Assembly: GCA_041984235.1 (NCBI GenBank) | Contig: JBHIYN010000008.1 | Coordinates: 232,461 to 296,460, forward strand | Source: JBHIYN01 sp041984235 | Lineage (GTDB): Bacteria; Pseudomonadota; Gammaproteobacteria; Ga0077536 | Reading direction: 5' to 3' | DNA: 64,000 nucleotides | Shown: in pieces, positions 25,231 through 33,435 of the stretch | Position numbering within the stretch: the first letter of the stretch is position 1 | Layout of the letters: every line of letters begins with the position of its first letter | Made by a program: the position numbers and the translations under genes | The notes under the pieces: model-generated | Database searches by the model: none | Told to the model about the DNA's origin: nothing | The model's input: the letters and a program-made list of their open reading frames with translations, nothing else

Positions 25231-25259
25231 TTGCTTCGCGGCAGGGCTTTCCTTACAAT
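25231..25259 (+). promoter_or_regulatory. rpsF-rpsR promoter
   Basis: TTGCTT (25231-25236), a 17-nt spacer and TACAAT (25254-25259). It lies 82 nt before the TTG start of rpsF, immediately after rlmB. Transcription from it would begin almost at the first leader hairpin (25268). Confidence 0.65.
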
Positions 25260-25267
25260 ACGCGGCC

Positions 25268-25317
25268 CGCCGCAAGCGGCGACATAACTCCTTGCCTCAC
25301 CGCACAGTGCGGGAGGC
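25268..25317 (+). promoter_or_regulatory. rpsF leader with two hairpins, candidate ribosomal-protein autoregulation site
   Basis: The first hairpin is CGCCGC-AA-GCGGCG at 25268-25281. The second, 25294-25317, has GCCTC/GAGGC then CCGCA/TGCGG with one bulged A and a 3-nt CAG loop, about 10 bp in total. Bacterial rpsF leaders often carry an S6:S18-binding structure, but I cannot match the conserved bulge motif with certainty, so this is a candidate only. Confidence 0.45.
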
Positions 25318-25340
25318 TGTCAATCCACGAGGAGCTCATT

Positions 25341-25838
25341 TTGCGACACTATGAAATCGTGTTTCTGGTCCACCCTGACCAGAGCGAGCAGGTCGGCGCG
25401 ATGATCGAGCGCTACCGCTCGATGATCGAGGGCGCCGGCGGCCAGATCCACCGGCTCGAGGACTGGGGCCGGCGCCAGCTCGCCTATCCCATCCACAAGG
25501 TGCACAAGGCCCACTACGTGCTCATGAACGTGGAGTGCGGGGCCGAAGCGCTGGAAGAACTGACCAGTGCCTTCCGCTTCAACGACGCGGTGCTGCGCAA
25601 CCTGGTCGTCAAGCGCGACCACGCCATCGTCGAACCGTCCCCCATCGCCCAGGCGAAGGAGGACCAGTCCGATCGCGACGACGACCGCAAGGGCCGCTCG
25701 CGCGACAACCGTGACCGTGACCGTGATTCGTCCGCCCGCGGCGGCGATGGGCGCGCGGACGCGCGCGCAGACAGTGAGCCGGCGAAGGACGACGCGTCGT
25801 CGCGCCAGGCCGAGCAGACCGAAGGCGAGAGCGCCTGA
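25341..25838 (+). CDS. rpsF: 30S ribosomal protein S6 with long charged C-terminal tail
   Basis: 165 aa. The start is a TTG, chosen because it directly gives MRHYEIVFLVHPDQSEQVG, the universal S6 N-terminus, and a GAGGAG ribosome-binding site sits 6 nt ahead; no ATG fits. The S6 domain (beta-alpha-beta, LEDWGRRQLAYPIHKVHKAHY, FNDAVLRNLVVKRDHA) occupies the first about 100 residues and binds S18 on the 30S platform. The last roughly 60 residues are a low-complexity, highly charged tail rich in Asp and Arg, longer than in most S6 proteins. Confidence 0.93.
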   Translation: MRHYEIVFLVHPDQSEQVGAMIERYRSMIEGAGGQIHRLEDWGRRQLAYPIHKVHKAHYVLMNVECGAEALEELTSAFRFNDAVLRNLVVKRDHAIVEPSPIAQAKEDQSDRDDDRKGRSRDNRDRDRDSSARGGDGRADARADSEPAKDDASSRQAEQTEGESA

Positions 25839-25857
25839 GCAGCGGGAGTAAGCACAC

Positions 25858-26082
25858 ATGGCAAAATTCTACAGGCGGCGACGCTACTGCAAGTTCACGG
25901 CCGAGGGCGTCGAGGAGATCGATTACAAGGACCTCGCCACGCTCAAGGCCTACGTGACCGAGAACGGCAAGATTGTGCCCAGCCGTATTTCCGGCACCAA
26001 GGTGCGCTACCAGCGTCAGCTCTCGACCGCGGTCAAACGCGCCCGATACCTGGCCCTGATTCCCTACTGCGACGCGCACTGA
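25858..26082 (+). CDS. rpsR: 30S ribosomal protein S18
   Basis: 74 aa, full length. The sequence opens MAKFYRRRRYCKFTAEGVEEIDYKD and contains the core SRISGTKVRYQRQLSTAVKRARYLALIPY, the rRNA-binding and S6-contact region. It follows rpsF by 19 nt and has a GGGAGTAAG ribosome-binding site. The single Cys of the N-terminal CKF is present, without further zinc ligands. Confidence 0.96.
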   Translation: MAKFYRRRRYCKFTAEGVEEIDYKDLATLKAYVTENGKIVPSRISGTKVRYQRQLSTAVKRARYLALIPYCDAH

Positions 26083-26093
26083 CCAGCGGCGGC

Positions 26094-26130
26094 AGCGCCC
26101 GATACACGCCGCGCGGCGTGTGCCGGGCGC
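26094..26130 (+). repeat. Nested inverted repeat downstream of rpsR
   Basis: Outer arms GCGCCCG (26094-26100) and CGGGCGC (26124-26130) flank a perfect 18-nt palindrome, ACACGCCG-CG-CGGCGTGT (26104-26121), with a 2-nt mismatch step (AT/GC) between. The RNA would form a very stable hairpin of about 14 bp or more, 11 nt after the rpsR stop. No T-run follows, so it looks more like an RNA-stability or attenuation element than an intrinsic terminator. Confidence 0.55.
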
Positions 26131-26198
26131 CAGCCGGGGTCGAGCGCAAGGGTGCGCCGGGCGCGCCGCGGCGGCCCATCCGGCAGGATTGCTGAATC

Positions 26199-27113
26199 AT
26201 GCGTTTCATCGCACGCCTGGCGATGCGCGGGCCTTACCATGCCGCCGGCGTGGCGGCCGTGGCGTTGCTGGGCTCAGGCGCGATCGGCCTGCTGATCATC
26301 ATCGCGGGTGCGGTCGTTGCGCTCGCGACCCTGCGCCACGGCAGCCGCGAAGGGTTGCGCGTGATGTTGCTGGCGGGCGTGGTCGCGACTGCCGCACGCC
26401 TGCTGACCGGCAACGATGCGTTGCCGGTGCTGGTGCTCGGACTGGTGGTGTGGCTGCCTTCGTGGCTGCTGGCTGCCAACCTGCGCCGCTCGCGCCGGCA
26501 GGCGCTGCCGTTGACCATGATCGGGGTACTGGTGGTGTGTTACGCCGCGGCCATCCGCGCTGCGGTCGGCGATGTCACGGCGTTCTGGGTGTCGCACCTC
26601 ACGCCGCTGTTCGAGCTGCTCGCCCGGCAGGGCGGGGCGCGACTGAGCGAAGCCCAGATCGGCCTGGTGGCCGCGCAGATCCACATCTGGTCGCTGGTCG
26701 CGATCTTCGCAATCCTGGCTTCGATGCTGTTGCTCGCACGCTGGTGGCAGGCAGCCTTGTTCAACCCGGGCGGCTTTGGCTCCGAGTTTCGCGAACTGCG
26801 CCTGCCGCCGGCGGCGCTTGTGGTTGCCGCACTGGCCGCGGTGCTGCTGGTCGCCGACCGCGCCGCCGGTCTCGGGTTGGCTCTGGCCGGTGACGTGTTC
26901 GTGGTCGTAGTGGTATTGTTCGCGTTCCAGGGGCTGGCGCTCATCCACCACCGCGCACGCCGCGTGTCCCTGTCCGGCGGCTGGCTGGCCGGCCTGTACG
27001 TGATGTTGCTGTTGTTGCCACAGGTCGTGGGGCCGCTGCTGGCGACCGTCGGCGTGGCCGACGGTATGGCCGATTTCCGGCGTCTAGGCGCGCGCAGCGG
27101 CGCAGACGAATAG
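26199..27113 (+). CDS. DUF2232 family integral membrane protein
   Basis: 304 aa, highly hydrophobic with about 8 membrane segments (for example GVAAVALLGSGAIGLLIIIA at residues 20-38 and VFVVVVVLFAFQGLALIHH). It belongs to the YybS-like DUF2232 proteins often inserted between rpsR and rplI in gammaproteobacteria. No motif points to a substrate. It is in the same direction as the ribosomal genes and probably belongs to their transcript, preceded by the nested hairpin. Function unknown. Confidence 0.75.
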   Translation: MRFIARLAMRGPYHAAGVAAVALLGSGAIGLLIIIAGAVVALATLRHGSREGLRVMLLAGVVATAARLLTGNDALPVLVLGLVVWLPSWLLAANLRRSRRQALPLTMIGVLVVCYAAAIRAAVGDVTAFWVSHLTPLFELLARQGGARLSEAQIGLVAAQIHIWSLVAIFAILASMLLLARWWQAALFNPGGFGSEFRELRLPPAALVVAALAAVLLVADRAAGLGLALAGDVFVVVVVLFAFQGLALIHHRARRVSLSGGWLAGLYVMLLLLPQVVGPLLATVGVADGMADFRRLGARSGADE

Positions 27114-27191
27114 GGGACGGGTAGGGGTCCTGTGGGCGTGACGGCGTGATCGTGGTCACCCGGCGCCCGCCAATTTGAGAGGAAACAGAGA

Positions 27192-27656
27192 ATGGAAGTA
27201 ATCCTGCTTGAGAAGATTCATCGTCTCGGCGAGCTCGGCGACAAGGTCCGGGTGCGTTCGGGCTACGGCCGCAACTACCTGATACCGCAGCACAAGGCGG
27301 TGCCGGCGACACCCGAGAACGTCGAGAAGTTCGAGCAGCAGCGGGCCGAGCTCGAAGCGGCCCAGGCCGAGGCCCTGGGCGCCGCGCAGAAGCGCGCCGA
27401 GGCGATGGTCGACCTCGAAGTGTCGATCGCCGCGCGCGCCGGCACCGAGGGCAAGCTGTTCGGCTCGGTCGGTACCAGCGACATCGCGGATGCCGTCACC
27501 AGTGCCGGCGTCGAGCTCGAGAAACGCGAAGTCCGCCTGCCGAACGGGCCGTTGCGCGAGGTCGGCGAGTACGACATCGAGATCCACCTGCATGCCGATC
27601 TCGACACCACGATCAAGGTCATCGTGCGTCCCGAAGACACCCTGCCGGCGGCCTGA
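27192..27656 (+). CDS. rplI: 50S ribosomal protein L9
   Basis: 154 aa, normal length. The N-terminal domain MEVILLEKIHRLGELGDKVRVRSGYGRNYLIP is diagnostic; a long connecting helix (residues about 40-75) leads to the C-terminal rRNA-binding domain (EGKLFGSVGTSDIADAV). It binds 23S rRNA near the L1 stalk. A GAGGAAACAGAG ribosome-binding region precedes the ATG. Confidence 0.97.
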   Translation: MEVILLEKIHRLGELGDKVRVRSGYGRNYLIPQHKAVPATPENVEKFEQQRAELEAAQAEALGAAQKRAEAMVDLEVSIAARAGTEGKLFGSVGTSDIADAVTSAGVELEKREVRLPNGPLREVGEYDIEIHLHADLDTTIKVIVRPEDTLPAA

Positions 27657-27712
27657 GGGCGGCCACCCGGCATGGTCAACGGGCACCCGCCAGCGGTGAT
27701 GGTCGGGCCGGC

Positions 27713-29107
27713 GTGGCACTAGAGACGGCTGCCCGGCCACCCTCCGACAGCGCCACCGAAGCGCTCAAGGTCCCGCCGCATTCGATCGAGGCCGAGCAGG
27801 CCGTCCTCGGCGGCCTGATGCTGGACAACGAGGCCTGGGTACAGGTCTCCGACCGCATCACCGCGGAGGACTTCTACCGTCGCGACCACGGCGCGGTGTT
27901 CCGTGCCGTGGAAATGCTGGCCAACGAGAGCAAGCCGTTCGACGTCGTCACGCTCGCCGAGTGGCTGGAGAACCACGAGCAGCTCGATGCCGTGGGCGGC
28001 ATGGGCTACCTCGCGCAGCTCGCCGAGAACACGCCCAGCGCCGCGAACATCGCCTCGTATGCCGACATCGTGCGGCAGCGCGCAATCCTGCGCCAGCTGG
28101 TTTCGGCGGGTACGCAGATCACCGAGAGCGCGTTTCGCACCGAGGGCCGCAGCCCGGACGAGCTGCTCGACGTCGCCGAGAGCCTGGTGTTCGAGATCGC
28201 CGAGCGCGAGTCGCGTGGTCGGCGTGGTTTCCGTCCGATCAAGGAGCTGCTGGTCGATGCGCTGGATCGCATCGACCACCTGTTCCAGCGCGACAACCCG
28301 ATCACCGGAGTCGCCACCGGGTTTTACGATCTCGACACCATGACGTCAGGTCTGCAACGCTCCGATCTCGTGATCATTGCCGGGCGCCCGTCGATGGGCA
28401 AGACCGCGTTCGCGCTCAACGTCGCGCAGAACGCCGCCATCAAGGAGCAGTTGCCGGTCGCCATTTTCAGCATGGAGATGCCCAGCGAGCAGCTCGCGAT
28501 GCGCATGATGTCGTCGCTTGGCCGCATCGACCAGCACAAGGTCCGTACCGGGCGCCTGTCGGACGACGACTGGCCACGCCTGACGCACTCGGTCGGTATC
28601 CTCTCTGAAGTGCAGATGTTCATCGATGACACGCCGGCACTGACGCCCGGCGATCTGCGCGCGCGCTGCCGGCGGCTGGCGCGGGAGCATGGCCTGGGTC
28701 TGATCGTGATCGACTACCTCCAGCTCATGCAGGTCCCGGGCACGAAGGAGAACCGGGCGACCGAGATTTCCGAGATCTCGCGCTCGCTGAAAGCGCTGGC
28801 CAAGGAACTCGACTGTCCGGTGGTCGCGCTCTCGCAGTTGAACCGCAGCCTGGAGTCCCGCAACGACAAGCGCCCGGTGATGTCCGACCTGCGCGAGTCC
28901 GGCGCCATCGAGCAGGATGCCGACGTCATCATGTTCATCTACCGCGACGAGGTCTACGACGACGAGTCCGTCGACAAGGGCATCGCCGAGATCATCATCG
29001 GCAAGCAGCGTAACGGCCCTATCGGCATGCGCAAGCTGCGCTTCTTCGGCGAGTACACCCTGTTCGAGAACCTCTCGCACGACGACTACGACGGGGCCCG
29101 CGAGTGA
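27713..29107 (+). CDS. dnaB: Replicative DNA helicase DnaB
   Basis: 464 aa starting at GTG. The N-terminal domain opens with the conserved PPHSIEAEQAVLGGLMLD. The C-terminal RecA-like domain carries Walker A GRPSMGKTAFALN, Walker B LIVIDYLQLM and the later DLRESGAIEQDADVIMF and EIIIGKQRNGPIG motifs. It is the hexameric replication-fork helicase. It follows rplI and overlaps alr by 4 nt (GTGA), the common gammaproteobacterial order rplI-dnaB-alr. No inteins are visible. Confidence 0.97.
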   Translation: MALETAARPPSDSATEALKVPPHSIEAEQAVLGGLMLDNEAWVQVSDRITAEDFYRRDHGAVFRAVEMLANESKPFDVVTLAEWLENHEQLDAVGGMGYLAQLAENTPSAANIASYADIVRQRAILRQLVSAGTQITESAFRTEGRSPDELLDVAESLVFEIAERESRGRRGFRPIKELLVDALDRIDHLFQRDNPITGVATGFYDLDTMTSGLQRSDLVIIAGRPSMGKTAFALNVAQNAAIKEQLPVAIFSMEMPSEQLAMRMMSSLGRIDQHKVRTGRLSDDDWPRLTHSVGILSEVQMFIDDTPALTPGDLRARCRRLAREHGLGLIVIDYLQLMQVPGTKENRATEISEISRSLKALAKELDCPVVALSQLNRSLESRNDKRPVMSDLRESGAIEQDADVIMFIYRDEVYDDESVDKGIAEIIIGKQRNGPIGMRKLRFFGEYTLFENLSHDDYDGARE

Positions 29108-30174
29108 CGCGGCCGGCGCGGGTGCTGATCGACCCGCGGGCAGCCAGCTACAACCTCTCGCTCGTCCGCCGCCTCGCACCCGCGGCGCGGGTGATGGCCG
29201 TGATCAAGGCCGATGCCTATGGTCACGGCGTGCAGCGCATGGCCGCGATGTTCGAGCCGCAGGCGGATGCCTTCGCCGTGGCCTCGCTGGAGGAGGCGGT
29301 GGCGCTGCGTGACGCCGGCATCCGCAAGCCGGTAGTCCTGCTCGAAGGTCCGTTCGAGGCGACCGAGCTGGCGACCATCGCCGGGCTCGGACTGGAGGTC
29401 GTGGTGCACACCGACGAGCAGGTCGCGATGCTGTGCGAGGCGCGGCGGCGGCTGCCCGTGTGGCTCAAGGTCGACACCGGCATGCACCGCCTGGGCTTCG
29501 CGCCGGCGCGCTTCGCGCAGGCGCGATCGGCGCTCGCCGAGGTTGCCGCGCCGCTGCGCTTCATGACGCATTTCGCCAACGCGCACCGGCGTGGCGATGC
29601 CAGCGTTGCGGTCCAGGCCGAGCGCTTCGGTACGCTGCTCGAGGGGATCGGCGGCGAGCGCAGCCTGGCCAACTCGGGCGCGCTACTGACGGCACCGGCG
29701 ACGCACGCGGACTGGGTACGCCCCGGGCTCATGCTCTACGGCGTGTCGCCCCTGGCCGGTGAGAACGGCGCGGACCTCGGCCTGCGCCCGGTGATGGCGC
29801 TGCGCTCGCGCCTGATTGCCGTGCGCCGGGTAGCCGCCGGCGAGGCGGTCGGCTACGGCGGCGCCTTCGTGTGCCCGGAAGAGATGCCGGTCGGTGTAGT
29901 CGCCTACGGTTACGGCGACGGTTACCCGAGGCATGCCGGCACCGGTACCCCGGTGCTGGTCAATGGCGTTCGCACCCAGGTGATCGGCGAGTGTTCCATG
30001 GACATGATGACGGTCGATCTGCGCCCGGTACCGACGGCGCGTTTCGGGGACCCGGTGACGCTGTGGGGCGAGGGTCTTCCTATTGAGGACGTCGCACGCG
30101 CGTCCGGTACCATCCCCTACGAGCTGCTATGCCGCGTGCGCATGCGGGCGCACTACGAGTACGGCGAGGCATGA
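29104..30174 (+). CDS. alr: Alanine racemase
   Basis: 356-aa PLP-dependent racemase making D-alanine for peptidoglycan. The cofactor Lys is in AVIKADAYGHG (about residues 32-42) and the C-terminal barrel holds the catalytic Tyr in GECSMDMMTVDLR and the strand VTLWGEGLPIEDVA. The GTG start is embedded in the dnaB stop, and the stop overlaps radA by 4 nt (ATGA), so the three genes are coupled. Confidence 0.96.
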   Translation: MTRPARVLIDPRAASYNLSLVRRLAPAARVMAVIKADAYGHGVQRMAAMFEPQADAFAVASLEEAVALRDAGIRKPVVLLEGPFEATELATIAGLGLEVVVHTDEQVAMLCEARRRLPVWLKVDTGMHRLGFAPARFAQARSALAEVAAPLRFMTHFANAHRRGDASVAVQAERFGTLLEGIGGERSLANSGALLTAPATHADWVRPGLMLYGVSPLAGENGADLGLRPVMALRSRLIAVRRVAAGEAVGYGGAFVCPEEMPVGVVAYGYGDGYPRHAGTGTPVLVNGVRTQVIGECSMDMMTVDLRPVPTARFGDPVTLWGEGLPIEDVARASGTIPYELLCRVRMRAHYEYGEA

Positions 30175-31529
30175 AGCAGAAGAAGCACTACCAGTGCGAG
30201 CAATGCGGCGCGACCGCCAGCAAGTGGGCCGGGCAGTGCGCCGAGTGCGAGGCATGGAACACGCTGGTCGAACGTGTCGTCAGTCGTGCCGACGACAAGC
30301 GCCAGCGTTTCACCGCTGGTGGCGCGGCCGCGCGCGTGCAGAGCGTGGCGGAGGTCGAGGTGGCGGAGCAGCCGCGTCTCGCCACCGGCCTGGCCGAGCT
30401 CGACCGCGTGCTCGGCGGCGGCCTGGTGCCCGGCTCGGTGGTCCTGCTCGGCGGCGACCCCGGCATCGGCAAGACCACGTTGCTGCTACAGAGCCTGGCC
30501 GCGGCGCGCAAGCTCAACGGGGTCGAGGCGCTGTATGTCAGCGGCGAGGAATCCGCGGCCCAGATTGCGCTGCGCGCCGAGCGTCTGCACCTGCCGGTCG
30601 CCGATCTCAAGCTGCTGACCGAGACCCATGTCGAGCGTATCCTCGCCGCGGCCAGCGAGGCGCGCCCGGCCATGCTGGTGGTCGACTCGGTGCAGACCGT
30701 CTACTCCGAGGACCTGCAATCGCCGCCCGGCAGCGTGGCACAGGTGCGCGAGTGCGCCAGCCGGCTGGTCAGCTTCGCCAAGTCACGCGGAGTCGCGCTC
30801 TACCTCATCGGGCACGTGACCAAGGACGGCTCGATCGCGGGGCCGCGGGTGCTCGAGCACATGGTCGATGCCACGCTCTACTTCGAAGGCGATCCGGACG
30901 GACGCTACCGCATGATCCGCGCGATCAAGAACCGCTTTGGCGCGGTCAACGAGCTTGGCGTGTTCCAGATGACCGACGGTGGCCTGCGCGAAGTCGCCAA
31001 TCCCAGCGCCATTCTGCTCTCGCGGCACGACGCGCCGGTGCCCGGCAGTGTGATCATGGTGACCCGCGAGGGCACGCGGCCGATGCTGGTCGAGGTACAG
31101 GCGCTGGTCGACGAGAGCCAGCTCGGCAACCCGCGCCGTGTCACCGTGGGGCTGGACCAGAACCGGCTGTCGATGCTGCTCGCGGTGCTCAATCGACACG
31201 GCGGGGTGTCGACGGCCGGCTGCGACGTGTTCGCGAACATCGTCGGCGGCGTGCGCGTCACCGAGACCGGCGCCGATCTCGCGATCGTGCTCGCGGTGCT
31301 CTCGAGCCTGCGCGATCGACCGCTGCCGCACGACCTGGTCGCTTTCGGCGAGCTCGGCCTGGCCGGTGAGATCCGTCCGGTTCCGGGCGGACCGGAACGC
31401 CTGCGCGAGGCGGCCAAGCATGGCTTCACGCGCGCCATCGTGCCGCGCGGCAACGTGCCCAAGCCGCTGCCCGAGGGCATGCAGGTCACCGTCGTCTCAC
31501 GGCTGGGTGAAGCCTTGCAGGCGGTTTGA
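30171..31529 (+). CDS. radA: DNA repair protein RadA (Sms)
   Basis: 452 aa. The ATG overlaps the alr stop by 4 nt and gives MKQKKHYQCEQCGATASKW directly, the N-terminal C4 zinc finger (CEQC..CAEC). The RecA-like core follows with Walker A GDPGIGKTTLL and the RadA-specific KNRFG motif, then a Lon-protease-like C-terminal domain around GLDQNRLSMLLAVLNRHGG. RadA is a branch-migration helicase in recombination and natural transformation. Confidence 0.96.
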   Translation: MKQKKHYQCEQCGATASKWAGQCAECEAWNTLVERVVSRADDKRQRFTAGGAAARVQSVAEVEVAEQPRLATGLAELDRVLGGGLVPGSVVLLGGDPGIGKTTLLLQSLAAARKLNGVEALYVSGEESAAQIALRAERLHLPVADLKLLTETHVERILAAASEARPAMLVVDSVQTVYSEDLQSPPGSVAQVRECASRLVSFAKSRGVALYLIGHVTKDGSIAGPRVLEHMVDATLYFEGDPDGRYRMIRAIKNRFGAVNELGVFQMTDGGLREVANPSAILLSRHDAPVPGSVIMVTREGTRPMLVEVQALVDESQLGNPRRVTVGLDQNRLSMLLAVLNRHGGVSTAGCDVFANIVGGVRVTETGADLAIVLAVLSSLRDRPLPHDLVAFGELGLAGEIRPVPGGPERLREAAKHGFTRAIVPRGNVPKPLPEGMQVTVVSRLGEALQAV

Positions 31530-31554
31530 GACGCCGACATCGCGGGCGTGGCGG

Positions 31555-31583
31555 ATGTCACGCCGGCGTCGCCCGCGTATAGT
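31555..31583 (+). promoter_or_regulatory. Candidate promoter of second cupin gene
   Basis: ATGTCA (31555-31560), a 17-nt spacer and TATAGT (31578-31583), giving a leader of about 28 nt to the ATG at 31618. The -35 is 4/6 and the -10 is 5/6. Confidence 0.45.
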
Positions 31584-31617
31584 CCTGTTCCGTTCCCGAT
31601 CGCAGCCAGGAGTCGCC

Positions 31618-32079
31618 ATGAGCGCCAAAGCCGCCGCCCAACCCGCCTTCGACCTCTACGACCATGCCATTGACTGGCAGCCCTTCGCCGGTATCGAGAA
31701 CCTCGAGCTGACCTTGTGCGATGTCGACGAGGAGCGCCAGATCGTCGACCTGCTGGTGCGTTTCGCCCCCAACAAGACGGTCACGATGCACAACCACCTG
31801 GCGCAGACCAACATGTTCATCGTGCAAGGCGAGCTGCGCATGTACGAGCCGGACGGCAGCGTGCGGGAAGTCCGGCCGGCGGGCAATTACTATCGTGGCC
31901 GCCGCGACGATGCGCACAGTGAAGGCGGCGGTCCGGACGGTGCGGTGGTGTTCTACAGCGTGCGTGGCCACGGTGCGCCCGAGATCCTGCAAATCATGGA
32001 CGACGAGGCCAACGTCCTCGCCACCCTCGACATGGACGACATCCGCGCCGCCTGGAACGCCCAGCATGACCGCGCCTGA
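31618..32079 (+). CDS. Second ChrR-like cupin protein
   Basis: 153 aa, single cupin domain. The first metal motif is in APNKTVTMHNHLAQTNMFIVQGE, with the second half around HSEGGGPDGAVVFYSVRGHG. It is related in style to the cupin at 18514 (both open with a DWQPF motif and place a HxH/HNH-type ligand set after it), so the window carries two members. It stands alone between radA and the convergent corC and has its own promoter candidate. Substrate unknown. Confidence 0.68.
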   Translation: MSAKAAAQPAFDLYDHAIDWQPFAGIENLELTLCDVDEERQIVDLLVRFAPNKTVTMHNHLAQTNMFIVQGELRMYEPDGSVREVRPAGNYYRGRRDDAHSEGGGPDGAVVFYSVRGHGAPEILQIMDDEANVLATLDMDDIRAAWNAQHDRA

Positions 32080-32115
32080 CGGCCACCCGGGAACGGCGCC
32101 CCGCGGCTGCCCGGC

Positions 32116-33420
32116 TCAGCCGTCGCCCGCGTCCGGGATCGCGGCTTCTTCCGCGGCGTCGCTGCCGATGACGGTCAGCCGGGCAGTCTTCACCGCGCGC
32201 TCGTAGGTCTGCACGATCTCGATCGTAATCTCGCCGAGCCGGAACGCGGTGCCGGTCACCGGGATGTCCTCCAGCGTCTCGAGGATCAGGCCGTTGATGG
32301 TCTTGGGTCCGTCGGTGGGCAGGCCGAAGCCGTAGGCGCGATTGATCTCACGGATATTGGCGCTGCCGTCGACCAGGAAACTGCCGTCGTCCTGCGGATA
32401 CACGTCACGCACGTGGATCTGCGGATCGGTAGTGAACTCGCCGATGACCTCCTCCAGCAGGTCTTCCAGCGTAACCAGGCCGACGATGTCGCCGTATTCG
32501 TCGACGACGAAGGCGAAGCGCTGGCGTTGCTTCTGGAAGTTCAGCAGCTGCACGTACAAGTCCGTCGTCAGCGGAACGAAGTAGGGCTCGCTCAGCATGC
32601 CGCGCAGGGCCTCGACGTCGAAATCGTCACCGGCGCGCAGCGTGCGCGTAACGCGCTTGAGGTGCAGCACGCCCTGGATGTCGTCCAGATTGCCGGCATA
32701 GCAGGGTACGCGCGTATGCCGACAGGACACGAGCTGGTCGACGATCTCGGCCCACTCGTCTTGCAGGTCGATGCCGTTGATCTCAGCGCGCGGCACCATG
32801 ATGTCCTCCACCGTCGCACTCTCCAGGTCGAGGATGCCGAACAGCATCTCGCGGTGCTTGTTCGGGATCATCGCGCCGGCCTCCTTGACCACGGTGCGCA
32901 GCTCTTCGCGACTGAGCGGGTCTTCGGAACGGCCGATCTCCTTGACCCCGAGCACGCTCAGGATGCCGTTGGACAGCTTGTTCAGTGCCAGTACCAGCGG
33001 GTAGAACAGCCACATCAGTACCCGCAGCAGCAGCGAGGAAGGGAAGGCGACGCGCTCGGGATGGATGGCGGCGAGCGTCTTCGGCACGACCTCGGCGAAG
33101 ATCAGCACCACCGCGGTGAGGGCGAAGGTCGAGGCGATCAGCCCGCGTTCACCGATCAGCTCCAGGGTCAGAACGGTTGCGATCTGGGCGGCGAGGATGT
33201 TGACGAAATTGTTGCCGAGCAGGATCAGGCCGATCAGGCGATCGGGCCGGTCGAGCAGCTTCTGCGCGCGCCGTGCACCGGCGTGCTCGCGCTCGGCAAG
33301 GTGTTTGAGACGATAGCGGTTGAGCGCCATCATCGCCGTCTCGGAGCTGGAGAAGTAGGCCGACGCCACGATCAGGGCGATCAGCGCGACGACCAGCGGG
33401 ATCAGGGGGAACTCTGGCAT
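32116..33420 (-). CDS. HlyC/CorC (CNNM) family membrane transporter with CBS domains
   Basis: 434 aa. An N-terminal CNNM membrane domain has three to four segments (LIPLVVALIALIVASAYFSS, LIGLILLGNNFVNILAAQIA, ASTFALTAVVLIFAEVVPKT). Two CBS domains follow in the middle (EDIMVPRAEINGI and FVVDEYGDIVGLVTLEDLLE), then a CorC/HlyC C-terminal domain from about residue 340 (DGSFLVDGSANIREIN). Members affect Mg/Co efflux. It starts 15 nt from the ypjD stop, so the two are in one operon. Confidence 0.88.
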   Translation of the reverse strand: MPEFPLIPLVVALIALIVASAYFSSSETAMMALNRYRLKHLAEREHAGARRAQKLLDRPDRLIGLILLGNNFVNILAAQIATVLTLELIGERGLIASTFALTAVVLIFAEVVPKTLAAIHPERVAFPSSLLLRVLMWLFYPLVLALNKLSNGILSVLGVKEIGRSEDPLSREELRTVVKEAGAMIPNKHREMLFGILDLESATVEDIMVPRAEINGIDLQDEWAEIVDQLVSCRHTRVPCYAGNLDDIQGVLHLKRVTRTLRAGDDFDVEALRGMLSEPYFVPLTTDLYVQLLNFQKQRQRFAFVVDEYGDIVGLVTLEDLLEEVIGEFTTDPQIHVRDVYPQDDGSFLVDGSANIREINRAYGFGLPTDGPKTINGLILETLEDIPVTGTAFRLGEITIEIVQTYERAVKTARLTVIGSDAAEEAAIPDAGDG

Positions 33421-33435
33421 GGGACGCGCGGCCGA

